Assembly: GCF_007096635.1 (NCBI RefSeq)
Contig: NZ_VKAA01000031.1
Span: 1 to 48,755, forward strand
DNA from: Mycolicibacterium sp. 018/SC-01/001
GTDB lineage: Bacteria; Actinomycetota; Actinomycetes; Mycobacteriales; Mycobacteriaceae
Direction: 5' to 3'
DNA length: 48,755 nt
The position numbers were made by a program, and so were the translations under genes. Under the pieces are notes generated by a model. It worked only from the letters and a program-made list of their open reading frames with translations. It was not told the origin of the DNA and made no database searches. This document shows, piece after piece, positions 32,918-41,301 of the stretch. Within the stretch, counting starts at the first letter, position 1. Each line of letters opens with the position of its first letter.

Positions 32918-34552
32918 CTAGGTGACCAGGGAGACCGAGGTCGAGCGACGCAGCTTGCCCGACGACGTCTTCGGGATGCTGCCGGGGCCCAGCACCACGA
33001 CGTTGCGCGGGCGCATCTCGACCTCCGCGACGACCTCGTGCGCGACCTGGTGCTCGATACGGCGCACCTCCGCCGGGTCCTGCCAGGCGTTGGACTCCAC
33101 GGCGACGGCGAACGTCTCGCGGGAGTGGCCCGCGTCCAGGCGCACGGCCACCGCACAACCCGGCCGCACCCCCTCGACGCGTCCGGCGGCACGCTCGATG
33201 TCGGTCGGGTAGATGTTGCGCCCGGCCATGATGATGACGTCCTTGACGCGACCGCACACCACGACGTGACCGTCCTCGGTCAGGTAGCCGAGGTCGCCGG
33301 TGTCGTACCAGCCGTGCTCGTCCTGAGCGGGGATGAAGCCGCCCATCGTCATGTACCCGGGCGTCACGCACTCACCACGCAGCTCGATCACGCCGACCCC
33401 GCGGGGCGGCATCACGTTGCCGTGGTCATCGATGACGCGGGCTTCCAGATCGGTCAGCAGCGGGCCGAGATCGGCCAGACGCTTGGTGTTGCCCTTGGTC
33501 GCGGGCACGGCGCGGCGCAGCGCGGCCAGCAGGTCCGCGTCGACCTCGTCGACGACCAGACCCGCGTTGCAGGGCGAGAAGGACACGGCGAGGCAAGTCT
33601 CGGCCATCCCGTAGGCCGGCAGGATGGCCGACGCCTTCAGCCCGAACGGCTTGCCGGCATCGATGAGGTCCTCGACGTCACCGGGTTCGACGGGCTCCGC
33701 GCCCGAAAGCGCGAACCGCAGCGTCGACAGGTCGAAATCGCCTTCCTTGGCCTGGCGGCGCAGGCGCTTGGCCAACAGCGCGTAGGCGAAGTTCGGGGCC
33801 GCGGTCATCGTGCCCTTGTACTTGTCGATCAGCTTGGCCCACAGCAGCGTGTCGCGCAGGAAGTCCATCGGGGTGACCTTGACCAGCTCCGCGCCGAAAT
33901 ACATCGGGATGGTCAGGAAGCCGACCATGCCCATGTCGTGGAAGCAGGGCAGCCAGCTCACCATGACGTCCTTCTCGACGTCGTACTGCGCACCGATGAA
34001 CATCGCCTCGGCGTTCGAGTGGATGTTGCGGTGGGTGATCTGCACGGCCTTGGGGGAACCGGTCGAACCCGACGTCAGCTGCATGAGCGCCAACTCGTCC
34101 TCGCCGACCTCGATCGGGTCGATCGGGTCGGCGGCGAGCAGGTCGGTGACGGTGAGGACGGTGATGCCCTTTTCTTCAAGCACCGGGATCGCCACGAGGA
34201 ACGGCTCGGACACGATGACGGCCTTGGCCTCGATCATGCTGATCACGTTCATCGTGTCTTCCGCCCACATCACCAGGTCGGTGCGGGGCGTGGGCTGGTG
34301 CAGCATCGTCAGGCTGGCACCGCGCATCCACAGGCCCTGGGCGGTCGGGGCGATCTCCACCGGGAGTCCGGCCAGCACGCCCACCGCGTCGCCGCGGCCC
34401 ACTCCGGCGGCGGCGAGACCACCGGCGATGCGCCGGGCCCGCTCGTGCACCTCACCCCAGGTGTGCCGGACCGGCTCGTGCGGTTCGCCGGTCACCATGC
34501 CCCGGGTGCTCGTGCGGGCGTTGCGGTACATCTTCTCGGTGAATCTGCTCAC
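32918..34552 (-). CDS. pks16: Pks16-type acyl-AMP/acyl-CoA synthetase
   Basis: A 544-residue adenylate-forming enzyme from GTG 34552 with GGAGG six bases upstream. The start SRFTEKMYRNARTSTRGMVTGEPHEPVRHTW is close to M. tuberculosis Rv1013 (pks16) as I remember it, with equal length. Despite the name it is not a polyketide synthase: it shows the AMP-binding loop LTSGSTGSPKAVQITHRN, PAYGMAET, YDTGDLGY, the hinge GRVKDVIIMAGRNIYPTDIE and the C-terminal catalytic Lys in IPKTSSGKLRRS. It would activate a fatty or other carboxylic acid; whether the product is acyl-AMP (FAAL) or acyl-CoA is not decidable here. A promoter lies at 34788-34816. Confidence 0.93.
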   Translation of the reverse strand: MSRFTEKMYRNARTSTRGMVTGEPHEPVRHTWGEVHERARRIAGGLAAAGVGRGDAVGVLAGLPVEIAPTAQGLWMRGASLTMLHQPTPRTDLVMWAEDTMNVISMIEAKAVIVSEPFLVAIPVLEEKGITVLTVTDLLAADPIDPIEVGEDELALMQLTSGSTGSPKAVQITHRNIHSNAEAMFIGAQYDVEKDVMVSWLPCFHDMGMVGFLTIPMYFGAELVKVTPMDFLRDTLLWAKLIDKYKGTMTAAPNFAYALLAKRLRRQAKEGDFDLSTLRFALSGAEPVEPGDVEDLIDAGKPFGLKASAILPAYGMAETCLAVSFSPCNAGLVVDEVDADLLAALRRAVPATKGNTKRLADLGPLLTDLEARVIDDHGNVMPPRGVGVIELRGECVTPGYMTMGGFIPAQDEHGWYDTGDLGYLTEDGHVVVCGRVKDVIIMAGRNIYPTDIERAAGRVEGVRPGCAVAVRLDAGHSRETFAVAVESNAWQDPAEVRRIEHQVAHEVVAEVEMRPRNVVVLGPGSIPKTSSGKLRRSTSVSLVT

Positions 34553-34779
34553 GACGACCTCCTCGCCGACATCTGCTGATGTGCACATGCCCGTTTGCCA
34601 TGTTCCGCCTGTTGAGCGGCCTTTTCGTGGAGGCGCGCATACATTAAGGCAGCGGTTGTGTCTCGAATCGGTGATGGTCCGTTCCGACGATGCACCCGGC
34701 GGCCGGAGCGCAGACAACGTCCTCCGTCACTCACGACGGGGGAACCTGACGCGCCCACTGCTCGACCGCTAGCTCTCAC
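34549..34779 (-). CDS. Possible leaderless small ORF overlapping the pks16 start
   Basis: A 76-codon frame from GTG 34779 to a TGA (34549-34551) that overlaps the pks16 GTG by four bases (GTGA). The GTG lies nine bases after a strong -10 (TAAGAT, 34793-34788), the distance expected for leaderless translation. The product is basic with no recognised domain (contains DGGRCLRSGRRVHRRNG and LMYARLHEKAAQQAEHGK). Against coding: G/C at third positions is only about 57 percent (43 of 76 codons), far below the neighbours. It may be a leader peptide coupled to pks16, an annotated-type small gene like Rv1012, or chance. Confidence 0.35.
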   Translation of the reverse strand: MRASGRAVGASGSPVVSDGGRCLRSGRRVHRRNGPSPIRDTTAALMYARLHEKAAQQAEHGKRACAHQQMSARRSS

Positions 34780-34787
34780 CGTCGCTC

Positions 34788-34816
34788 ATCTTAGAAGACT
34801 CTTAAGTAACTGCCAA
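34788..34816 (-). promoter_or_regulatory. Sigma-A-like promoter upstream of pks16
   Basis: Minus strand TTGGCA (34816-34811), 17-base spacer, TAAGAT (34793-34788). Both hexamers and spacing are close to the housekeeping consensus. It implies a leader of about 230 bases before pks16, in the 300-base gap between pks16 and ispE. The spacer also holds the imperfect dyad CTTAAGAG/CTTCTAAG, a possible repressor site. The rest of this gap shows no clear gene apart from the small ORF at 34549-34779. Confidence 0.65.
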
Positions 34817-34852
34817 ACGGGTGTCGAGTTTGAGGTGTTCGTCACAGAGCCG

Positions 34853-35821
34853 TCAGGCCGACGGCGTCGAGCTGGGCACCACCCGCGCACCGTGCACCGG
34901 CCCGCTCGCGACGCGCACCGTCCGGCACACTCCCGCCCCGGCCAGCTCCGTGCCCACGTCGACGGCCGACCCGGCCGATCGGCACAGGAACGCGCAGGTC
35001 GGCCCCGAGCCGGACACCACCCCTGCCAAGGCTCCGGCCTCGACACCGGCCCTCAGCGTGCGTCGCAACGCCGGGTCCAACGTCAGCGCGGCCGGCTGCA
35101 GATCGTTACCCAGCAGCGGCGCCAGTGCGGCCGGATCGCCCGTGGCGAGCGCGGCCAGCACCGGCTCGGCGGATTCCAGCCGTGCCGGCAGGCTGCGGTC
35201 CTGCGCATCGCGGAGCCGATCGATCTCGCCGAACACCGTAGCCGTGGACAGGCCACCGTCAGAGAATGCAAGCACCCAGTGAAACGTGTTGCGCGTCAAC
35301 ACCGTTGCCAACTCCTCACCGCGGCCGGTGCCGAGCGCGGTGCCGCCGTGCAGGGCGAAGGGCACATCCGAGCCCAGCTGGGCCGCCAGGGCGTGCAGAT
35401 CGCGGCGCGGCACGCCCAACTCCCACAGCTCGTTCATGGCGACCAGAACGGCGGCAGCGTCGGCGCTGCCACCGGCCATGCCGCCGGCCACGGGGATCGT
35501 CTTGTCGATCGCGATCGCGACATCGGGTGCGCGGCCGACGTGCTCGGCCATCAATACCGCCGCCCGCCACGCGAGATTGCGGTCGTCGGTCGGCAGCGAG
35601 TCCGCACCCTCGCCGGTGACCTCGAGGCTCAGCAGATCGGAGGTCGTGACGGTGACCTCGTCGAGCAGCGAGACGGCGTGGAACACCGTGGACAACTCGT
35701 GGTACCCGTCGGGCCGGCGGTCGCCGACCTCCAGATACAAGTTGACCTTGCCGGGCACCCGCACCGTGACGGAACCGGTGGGCACCCACTCGGGGGCGGT
35801 ATTGCCGTCGCGCGCGGACAC
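34853..35821 (-). CDS. ispE: 4-diphosphocytidyl-2-C-methyl-D-erythritol kinase
   Basis: A 322-residue GHMP kinase of the non-mevalonate isoprenoid pathway, phosphorylating CDP-methylerythritol. GTG 35821 is the start. Visible motifs are VPGKVNLYLEVGDRRPDGYHELSTVF, the ATP-binding glycine-rich loop IPVAGGMAGGSADAAAVLVAMN, QLGSDVPFALHGGTALGTGRGE and the C-terminal GVVSGSGPTCAFLC. The length is in the family range. In M. tuberculosis it sits right after ksgA; here a kinase gene and a permease gene separate them. It diverges from the kinase gene with 51 bases between. Confidence 0.96.
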   Translation of the reverse strand: MSARDGNTAPEWVPTGSVTVRVPGKVNLYLEVGDRRPDGYHELSTVFHAVSLLDEVTVTTSDLLSLEVTGEGADSLPTDDRNLAWRAAVLMAEHVGRAPDVAIAIDKTIPVAGGMAGGSADAAAVLVAMNELWELGVPRRDLHALAAQLGSDVPFALHGGTALGTGRGEELATVLTRNTFHWVLAFSDGGLSTATVFGEIDRLRDAQDRSLPARLESAEPVLAALATGDPAALAPLLGNDLQPAALTLDPALRRTLRAGVEAGALAGVVSGSGPTCAFLCRSAGSAVDVGTELAGAGVCRTVRVASGPVHGARVVPSSTPSA

Positions 35822-35872
35822 CGCACGACACTAGCGCTGCGACAAGGGGCCGGTGAACCCTACTCTGGGAAC

Positions 35873-36673
35873 GTGCTTTCGCCGGGCGAGCGCTTCGGGG
35901 GCTACACCATCGAAGCCGTGGTCGGGCGCGGCGGCACGTCGACCGTCTACCGGGCGCGCGAATCCTGCTCCCCCGGACGCACCGTCGCATTGAAGGTGCT
36001 CAACGGCCGCCCCTCACAACCCGAGGCCATCGCCGGCTTCGACCGCGAGTTCGCCATCGGCCACAGGCTGACCCACCCCCACATCGTGTCGGTGTTCGAC
36101 CACGGGCCGGGATGGTTGACGATGGAGTTCGTCCCGGGCGGGCCGGTCACGCGCCTGCCGACTCTGCCCGAGCGCCTCACTGCGCTCGCGCAGATCGCGG
36201 GCGCGCTGGACTATCTCCACGGGCAGAGTGTCGTGCACTGCGACGTCAAACCCGCGAACATGCTGCTGCGCGACGACTTCCCGCGCCGCGGCGCGGCGCT
36301 GGCCGATTTCGGTTCGGCCCACGTGCTGGGCCAGGCCGTGCCGCCCCGGACCGCCCACGTCACCGCATCGCTGCCGTACTCCGCTCCCGAATTGCTGCTC
36401 GGAGCGCCCGTCGGGGCGGCCACCGACGAGTACGCGCTGGTGTGCAGCGCGGTGGAACTGGTCACCGGTTCGCCGCCGTTCGTCGCACCGACCTCGATGG
36501 CCCTCACCTCAGCGCACCTGAGCAGCCCGCCGCCGCGCGTCGCCCGCCGCAGCGACTGGCTCCCCAACGCCTTCGACTCGATCGTCGCCAAGGCGCTGGC
36601 CAAACGGCCGGAGCAGCGGTATGCCACCTGCGTGGAGCCGATCGCGCTGATTACCCGTCTACTTCGGCTCTGA
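35873..36673 (+). CDS. Small soluble Ser/Thr protein kinase with an HCD catalytic loop
   Basis: A 266-residue protein from GTG 35873, six bases after a TACTCT -10-like element, so probably leaderless. It is a kinase domain only, without a membrane segment or sensor domain. Seen: glycine loop GRGGTSTVY (18-26), ATP-anchoring Lys41 in VALKVL, catalytic loop HCDVKPANML with Asp124, Lys126 and Asn129, DFG at 145-147 and YSAPELL. The residue before the catalytic Asp is Cys123 where Hanks-type bacterial kinases usually have Arg, making it a non-RD kinase. All residues needed for catalysis are present. It diverges from ispE and precedes the permease gene; substrates are unknown. Confidence 0.88.
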   Translation: MLSPGERFGGYTIEAVVGRGGTSTVYRARESCSPGRTVALKVLNGRPSQPEAIAGFDREFAIGHRLTHPHIVSVFDHGPGWLTMEFVPGGPVTRLPTLPERLTALAQIAGALDYLHGQSVVHCDVKPANMLLRDDFPRRGAALADFGSAHVLGQAVPPRTAHVTASLPYSAPELLLGAPVGAATDEYALVCSAVELVTGSPPFVAPTSMALTSAHLSSPPPRVARRSDWLPNAFDSIVAKALAKRPEQRYATCVEPIALITRLLRL

Positions 36674-36698
36674 AACGCGAAAACCACTATCGCCCTTC

Positions 36699-36714
36699 GT
36701 AACCCAGGATTAAC
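36699..36714 (+). promoter_or_regulatory. GlnR-like box upstream of the asparagine-type permease
   Basis: GTAAC (36699-36703), six bases, TTAAC (36710-36714), with AC-N9-AC spacing as in actinobacterial GlnR sites. It lies 45 bases before the permease start in an 86-base gap. It is a short, degenerate motif, so support is mainly from context (nitrogen-source permease). Confidence 0.35.
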
Positions 36715-36759
36715 ACCAAGGAAAGCTGGCGTGACACACCGGGGTTAGCGTTCCCGTTC

Positions 36760-38277
36760 ATGACTGCCGTGCAGTACGACAACTCGGCCCTCGCACACGA
36801 AGAAGAGGGCTACCACAAGGGTCTCAAACCCCGCCAGCTGCAGATGATCGCCATCGGCGGCGCGATCGGAACCGGCCTCTTCATGGGCGCCGGTGGCCGG
36901 CTGAACTCCGCCGGCCCCGGCCTGTTCATCGTCTACGCGGTGTGCGGCGTGTTCGTCTTCTTCATCCTGCGCGCGCTCGGCGAGCTGGTGCTGCACCGCC
37001 CGTCGTCAGGATCATTCGTCTCCTACGCACGCGAATTCCTCGGCGAGAAGGCCGCTTTCGTCGCCGGCTGGATGTACTTCTTCAACTGGGCCTGTACTTC
37101 GATCGTCGACGTCACCGCGATCGCTCTCTACATGCACTACTGGGGCGCATTCAAGGCGATCCCGCAGTGGACGATCGCCCTCATCGCACTGGTGATCGTG
37201 CTCACGGTGAACATGATCTCGGTCAAGGTGTTCGGCGAGATGGAGTTCTGGGCCGCGCTCATCAAGGTCATCGCGCTGGTCACCTTCCTCGTCGTCGGCA
37301 TCGTCTTCCTCGCGGGTCGCTTCGACATCGAGGGTCAATCCACCGGCCTGTCCGTCATCTCGGACAACGGCGGAATCCTGCCGACCGGCGCGCTGGCGCT
37401 GGTCCTCGTCACGTCCGGCGTCATCTTCGCCTATGCCGCAGTGGAATTGGTGGGGACGGCCGCAGGTGAGACGGAGAACCCCGCCAAGGTGATGCCCAAG
37501 GCCATCAACTCGGTGGTGTTCCGCATCGCGATCTTCTACGTCGGCTCACTGGTCCTGCTGGCACTCATGCTGCCCTACACCACCTACAAGCAGGGTGAGA
37601 GCCCGTTCGTGACGTTCTTCTCCAAGATCGGCGTGCCCGCGGCCGGGGACATCATGAACTTCGTCGTGCTGACCGCGGCGATGTCGAGCCTCAACGCCGG
37701 CCTCTACTCCACGGGCCGCATTCTGCGCTCGATGTCGCTCAACGGCAGCGCACCGCAGTTCACCGCTCGCATGACCAAGAGGGGCGTGCCGTTCGCCGGC
37801 ATCGCGCTGACCGCGGTGTTCACCGTCGTCGGGGTGTTCCTGAATCTCGTCGTGCCCGCCGAGGCGTTCAACATCGCGCTCGATCTCTCGGCGCTCGGCA
37901 TCATCGCGTCGTGGGCCACGATCGTGATCTGCCAGATCCAGCTGTACCGGTGGTCGAAGAAGGGCATCCTCGAGCGGCCGTCGTTCCGGCTGTGGGGCAC
38001 GCCCTACACGAGCTACGCCACCCTGGCGTTCCTGTTCGCCGTCACCGCACTCATGTGCTACGAGAACTACTGGAACCTGGTGGCTCTGGTCGTGCTGGTG
38101 CCCGCACTGGTCATCGGCTGGTTCCTGGTGCGGACCCGAGTCATGGAGATCGCGCGCGAGCGTATCGGCGTCACGGGCAACTACCCGATCGCCGCGCAGA
38201 CACCGTTGATGAACGAATACCTCGACCGGGACAACAAGGACGCGAAGGCCGAGGGATCAGACGCTACGGAGAAGTGA
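36760..38277 (+). CDS. ansP: AnsP-like amino acid (L-asparagine) permease
   Basis: A 505-residue APC-superfamily transporter with about 12 membrane helices. The start region GYHKGLKPRQLQMIAIGGAIGTGLFMGAGGRL is the amino-acid-permease signature; FFNWACTSIVDVTAIALYMHYW and FAYAAVELVGTAAGETENPAKVMPKAINSV follow. It is closest to mycobacterial AnsP1/AnsP2 L-asparagine permeases in the sequence I can recall; other polar amino acids are possible. It ends 14 bases inside the end of the convergent ksgA gene. A GlnR-like box at 36699-36714 hints at nitrogen control. Confidence 0.85.
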   Translation: MTAVQYDNSALAHEEEGYHKGLKPRQLQMIAIGGAIGTGLFMGAGGRLNSAGPGLFIVYAVCGVFVFFILRALGELVLHRPSSGSFVSYAREFLGEKAAFVAGWMYFFNWACTSIVDVTAIALYMHYWGAFKAIPQWTIALIALVIVLTVNMISVKVFGEMEFWAALIKVIALVTFLVVGIVFLAGRFDIEGQSTGLSVISDNGGILPTGALALVLVTSGVIFAYAAVELVGTAAGETENPAKVMPKAINSVVFRIAIFYVGSLVLLALMLPYTTYKQGESPFVTFFSKIGVPAAGDIMNFVVLTAAMSSLNAGLYSTGRILRSMSLNGSAPQFTARMTKRGVPFAGIALTAVFTVVGVFLNLVVPAEAFNIALDLSALGIIASWATIVICQIQLYRWSKKGILERPSFRLWGTPYTSYATLAFLFAVTALMCYENYWNLVALVVLVPALVIGWFLVRTRVMEIARERIGVTGNYPIAAQTPLMNEYLDRDNKDAKAEGSDATEK

Positions 38278-39217
38278 CCTGGGGGTCGAGCTGCTCCGAG
38301 GTCAGCTCCTCGGCGACAGCCCGAGCTTCCGTCGGCGCCTCGCTGGTCACGGTGTGCCAGTCCTCGTTGCGCTGCAGCAGCCGCACGAACTCGTCGATCT
38401 TGAGCGTCTCGCCCCGGCGGGACGGCACGATGCTGGCGGCGAGCAGCCGGTTGGCCGACTCGTTGCCCGAGCCCGCCCACTCGGCGAAAGCGTTGCGCGA
38501 GGTCTTGCGGCGCTGCGCGAATGCGATGTCGATCAGCTCGAAGACCTGCTCACGGAACTTCTCGTCCATGGGCCACTTGGGGCTCTCGTAGCGGTCGATG
38601 CGCACCAGGCCGGAGTACACGCGCGGGATGGGCCAGAACACCGTGGGTGACACCATCCCGTACCGGCGCACATTGCCGAAGAACCGGACCTTCGCGCTGG
38701 GCACGCCGTAGTCCTTCCCGCCGGGCTCGGCGGCCAGCCGCTCGGCGACCTCCGCCTGCACCATCACCATCACGGTGCGGATGGACGGGAACTCGGCGAG
38801 CAGGTGCAACAGTGCAGGTACAGCAACGTTGTAGGGCAGATTGGCGACCAACGCGGTCGGCTCGTCCTCCATGTCCTCGCGGCGGAACGTCAGGATGTCG
38901 CGGTTGAGGACCTGGAGCCGGTTGATCTCGCTGTGGGAGTGAGCGGCGACGGTCGTGGGCAGCTGAGTAGCCAGTACGGGGTCGATCTCGACGGCCGTCA
39001 CGCGGGAGCCGCGGTCCAGCAGGGCGAGGGTCAACGACCCCAGTCCGGGGCCCACCTCGAGTACGTGGTCGTTGCGATTCACCCCCGACGCGGAGACGAT
39101 GCGCCGCACGGTGTTGGCGTCGTGGACGAAATTCTGGCCGAAAGATTTGCGCGGGCGGAAGTCGATGGACTTTGCCAAGTGACGAATCTCAGTTCGCCCG
39201 AGCAGCCGAATTGTCAT
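38264..39217 (-). CDS. ksgA: 16S rRNA dimethyltransferase KsgA/RsmA
   Basis: A 317-residue Rossmann methyltransferase that dimethylates the two adjacent adenines (A1518, A1519 in E. coli numbering) of 16S rRNA. Landmarks: RPRKSFGQNFVHDANTVRRIV, the SAM-binding VLEVGPGLGSLTLALLDRG, the acidic motif VTAVEIDPVLA, the catalytic motif IV ALVANLPYNVAVPALLHLL and FWPIPRVYSGLVRIDRY. The ATG at 39217 overlaps the rpfB stop (ATGA), preserving the rpfB-ksgA operon of M. tuberculosis. A ~30-residue acidic C-terminal extension is present. It converges with and overlaps the permease gene by 14 bases. Confidence 0.96.
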   Translation of the reverse strand: MTIRLLGRTEIRHLAKSIDFRPRKSFGQNFVHDANTVRRIVSASGVNRNDHVLEVGPGLGSLTLALLDRGSRVTAVEIDPVLATQLPTTVAAHSHSEINRLQVLNRDILTFRREDMEDEPTALVANLPYNVAVPALLHLLAEFPSIRTVMVMVQAEVAERLAAEPGGKDYGVPSAKVRFFGNVRRYGMVSPTVFWPIPRVYSGLVRIDRYESPKWPMDEKFREQVFELIDIAFAQRRKTSRNAFAEWAGSGNESANRLLAASIVPSRRGETLKIDEFVRLLQRNEDWHTVTSEAPTEARAVAEELTSEQLDPQVTSP

Positions 39218-40341
39218 GACGCACCGATCCTTCCACTACATACCGGCCACGCTCCCCAACCCTGGCGAGCCCTGGTTACTTCAGCAATTGCGATCTGTTC
39301 TTCTCTCGTTGCCAGATCTGCTCGCTGAGCATACCTCAGACCCCCGTTACGCTCCCAGGTGTTTTGGTCAAATTGGACACCACCGAAAAATCCGTTGCCC
39401 GTGTTGATCGCCCAATTACCTCCCGCTTCGCAGCGAGCGAGGGCATCCCACTGGCCCGGATTCGACACCGGCGGCACCTCGGTACCGGGCTTCGCACCGA
39501 TGCGCAAAACCCCGTCGCGGGCCGGAACGATGATGACATTGGCTACTGGCATTCTGCCTGTTTCGACGCCGTTCACCTGCGCGACGGCGAATGTGACGTC
39601 CTGAGTGCCGGGCATCCCGGGATCCTCCACGACCTGCCGACTCATGTTCATCGTGACGTCAGGGATCTGGCGGTTGGCCGGGGCGAGCGGGAGCCGCTCG
39701 GTCACCTTCTCGACGCGGATCCGGGTGACGGTGATCCGCATGCCATCGACGATGGCAGCCGAGGGTGCTGGGTTAACCGTGTCGCTTTGCTGGAGTGGTG
39801 CACCGGCGGCATCGAGCAGGGCCGCGACATTCGGTGCGGCCAGTCGCACGGTCCGCACGGCGCCGCCGTCGTCGAGCTGAACTGTTTTGGGGCTCACCAC
39901 CGGTAGCGCCATTCCGCCCAGCGGGACACGGCTGCCGCGCGACGCCGCCAGCGGCGCCTTGTCGGTCATCTGCAGCTGCGCGAGCGCGTCCTGCACCGTC
40001 GACGCCGTTGTCCACACCTGCTCGGTCCCGCCACCGTCGGTGGAGATCTCCAGCGGACGACTGCGCCGCAAAACGATCGTGTCGGACTGGTGGACGGGCG
40101 CATCGGCGGCCGGGAACAGGTCGTCACGGTCGCCGACGTCGAACCCGTTTTCCTTCACGACGTCGATGACGCGGCTTTTCATCGTCGGGACTGTCATCGA
40201 CGCACCGTCGACCGTGAGCGTCACGGTCTTGTGCATCGCCACCGCCGCACTACCCGCGAAGACGAGCGCCAGCAAAGTGGCGAGAGCGAGTGCACGCAGG
40301 ATGGGCGAGCGCGTTTGATGAAGTCTGGTGATGGCATTCAC
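39214..40341 (-). CDS. rpfB: Resuscitation-promoting factor RpfB
   Basis: A 375-residue secreted muralytic protein. From GTG 40341: a membrane/signal segment at about 15-35, three YabE/DUF348 repeats (~37-200), a G5 domain (~205-285) and the C-terminal Rpf transglycosylase domain (~297-368) with catalytic Glu305 in RCEAGGNW and the Cys304-Cys368 pair. RpfB cleaves peptidoglycan and promotes regrowth from dormancy. The frame stays open ~37 codons upstream but lacks a good start; GTG 40341 best fits a signal peptide. Unlike the M. tuberculosis protein as I recall it (VAAC lipobox), this one reads AVAMHKTV, so the lipid-anchoring Cys is missing. Operon with ksgA. Confidence 0.94.
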   Translation of the reverse strand: MNAITRLHQTRSPILRALALATLLALVFAGSAAVAMHKTVTLTVDGASMTVPTMKSRVIDVVKENGFDVGDRDDLFPAADAPVHQSDTIVLRRSRPLEISTDGGGTEQVWTTASTVQDALAQLQMTDKAPLAASRGSRVPLGGMALPVVSPKTVQLDDGGAVRTVRLAAPNVAALLDAAGAPLQQSDTVNPAPSAAIVDGMRITVTRIRVEKVTERLPLAPANRQIPDVTMNMSRQVVEDPGMPGTQDVTFAVAQVNGVETGRMPVANVIIVPARDGVLRIGAKPGTEVPPVSNPGQWDALARCEAGGNWAINTGNGFFGGVQFDQNTWERNGGLRYAQRADLATREEQIAIAEVTRARQGWGAWPVCSGRIGAS

Positions 40342-40420
40342 GATGTCGTCGACCCCAACTTCTTCGACGCGCGCAGATTCCGAACGCGCGTGCTTTATCA
40401 CAAGACGGTAACGAACAGGC

Positions 40421-41275
40421 CTACGAGCGGCAACTCTGCAGGCCGTAGACACGCTCCGCCGTCATGGAACTTTCATCGGCTATTTCTTCCGGAGACCGGC
40501 CGACGAGGTCAGCCAGCGCACGAACAGTGTAGGGGAGGCAGTAGGGCTCGTTCGGCGCGCCGCGGAAGGGGTGCGGGGTGAGGAAGGGCGCGTCGGTCTC
40601 GACGAGCAACTGCTCTGCAGGGATCAGCGGTGCGGCTTCCCGCAGCGCACGGGCGTTTTTGAAGCTGACCGTGCCTGACAGACTCAGCAGCCAGCCCGCG
40701 TCGACACACGTCCGCGCCATCTCCGCATCAGAGGAAAAACAGTGGAAGATCACACTCTCGGGGGCGCCCTCGGCCCGCAACACGTCCAGCACATCGGCAT
40801 CGGCGTCGCGGTTGTGGATCATCAACGGCTTGCCGACACGTTTGGCTAGGTCGATGTGCCAGGCGAACGCCTCGCGCTGGACCGCAGGCTCGGCGCACCC
40901 GTCGAGACGGCCGGGCCAGTACAGGTCGAGCCCGGTCTCCCCGATCGCGACGACCCGGGGATGCCGGGCCAGCGTCTCGATCGCGGCACGAGCGTCCTCC
41001 GTGAGCGCATCGGCACGGGTGGGGTGCAGCGCCACCGCGGCATGGACCCGCGGGTCCCACTGCGCAGCGTCGACCGCCCAGCGCGCCGATTCCAGGTCGT
41101 CGGCGATCGTGACCACCGCGCGCACTCCGGCCTCACCCGCCCGGTCCAGGATGACCCGCACGTCCTCGGCGGTCTGCGCTCCACACGCGTCGAGATGGGT
41201 GTGCGCGTCGACCAGCGGGGTCAGCGGCTCGGGCAGCGGCGGCGGCTCGCGCCGCTGTCGGGAGGAGGAGCTCAC
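40421..41275 (-). CDS. tatD: TatD-family metal-dependent DNase
   Basis: A 284-residue TIM-barrel hydrolase. Metal ligands are in VDAHTHLD, the Glu in AIGETGLDLYW, the His in MIHNRDADADVLDVL and FHCFSSDAEMARTCVDAG, and the Asp in LLVETDAPFLTPHPFRGAPNEP. TatD proteins are Mg2+-dependent 3'-5' exonucleases/hydrolases linked to DNA repair. GTG 41275 with AAGGTG upstream is preferred to GTG 41284; the family core begins about 22 residues in. It precedes rpfB on the same strand (80-base gap) and diverges from metG, the order seen in M. tuberculosis (Rv1007c-Rv1009). Confidence 0.94.
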   Translation of the reverse strand: MSSSSRQRREPPPLPEPLTPLVDAHTHLDACGAQTAEDVRVILDRAGEAGVRAVVTIADDLESARWAVDAAQWDPRVHAAVALHPTRADALTEDARAAIETLARHPRVVAIGETGLDLYWPGRLDGCAEPAVQREAFAWHIDLAKRVGKPLMIHNRDADADVLDVLRAEGAPESVIFHCFSSDAEMARTCVDAGWLLSLSGTVSFKNARALREAAPLIPAEQLLVETDAPFLTPHPFRGAPNEPYCLPYTVRALADLVGRSPEEIADESSMTAERVYGLQSCRS

Positions 41276-41301
41276 CCGCCACACCTTAGGGTGAAGCTCA
41301 A

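Noticed and set aside
40342..40420. Riboswitch upstream of rpfB (such structures are reported for mycobacterial rpf genes)
   Set aside because: The gap to tatD is only 79 bases and I could not recognise a known aptamer or terminator pair.
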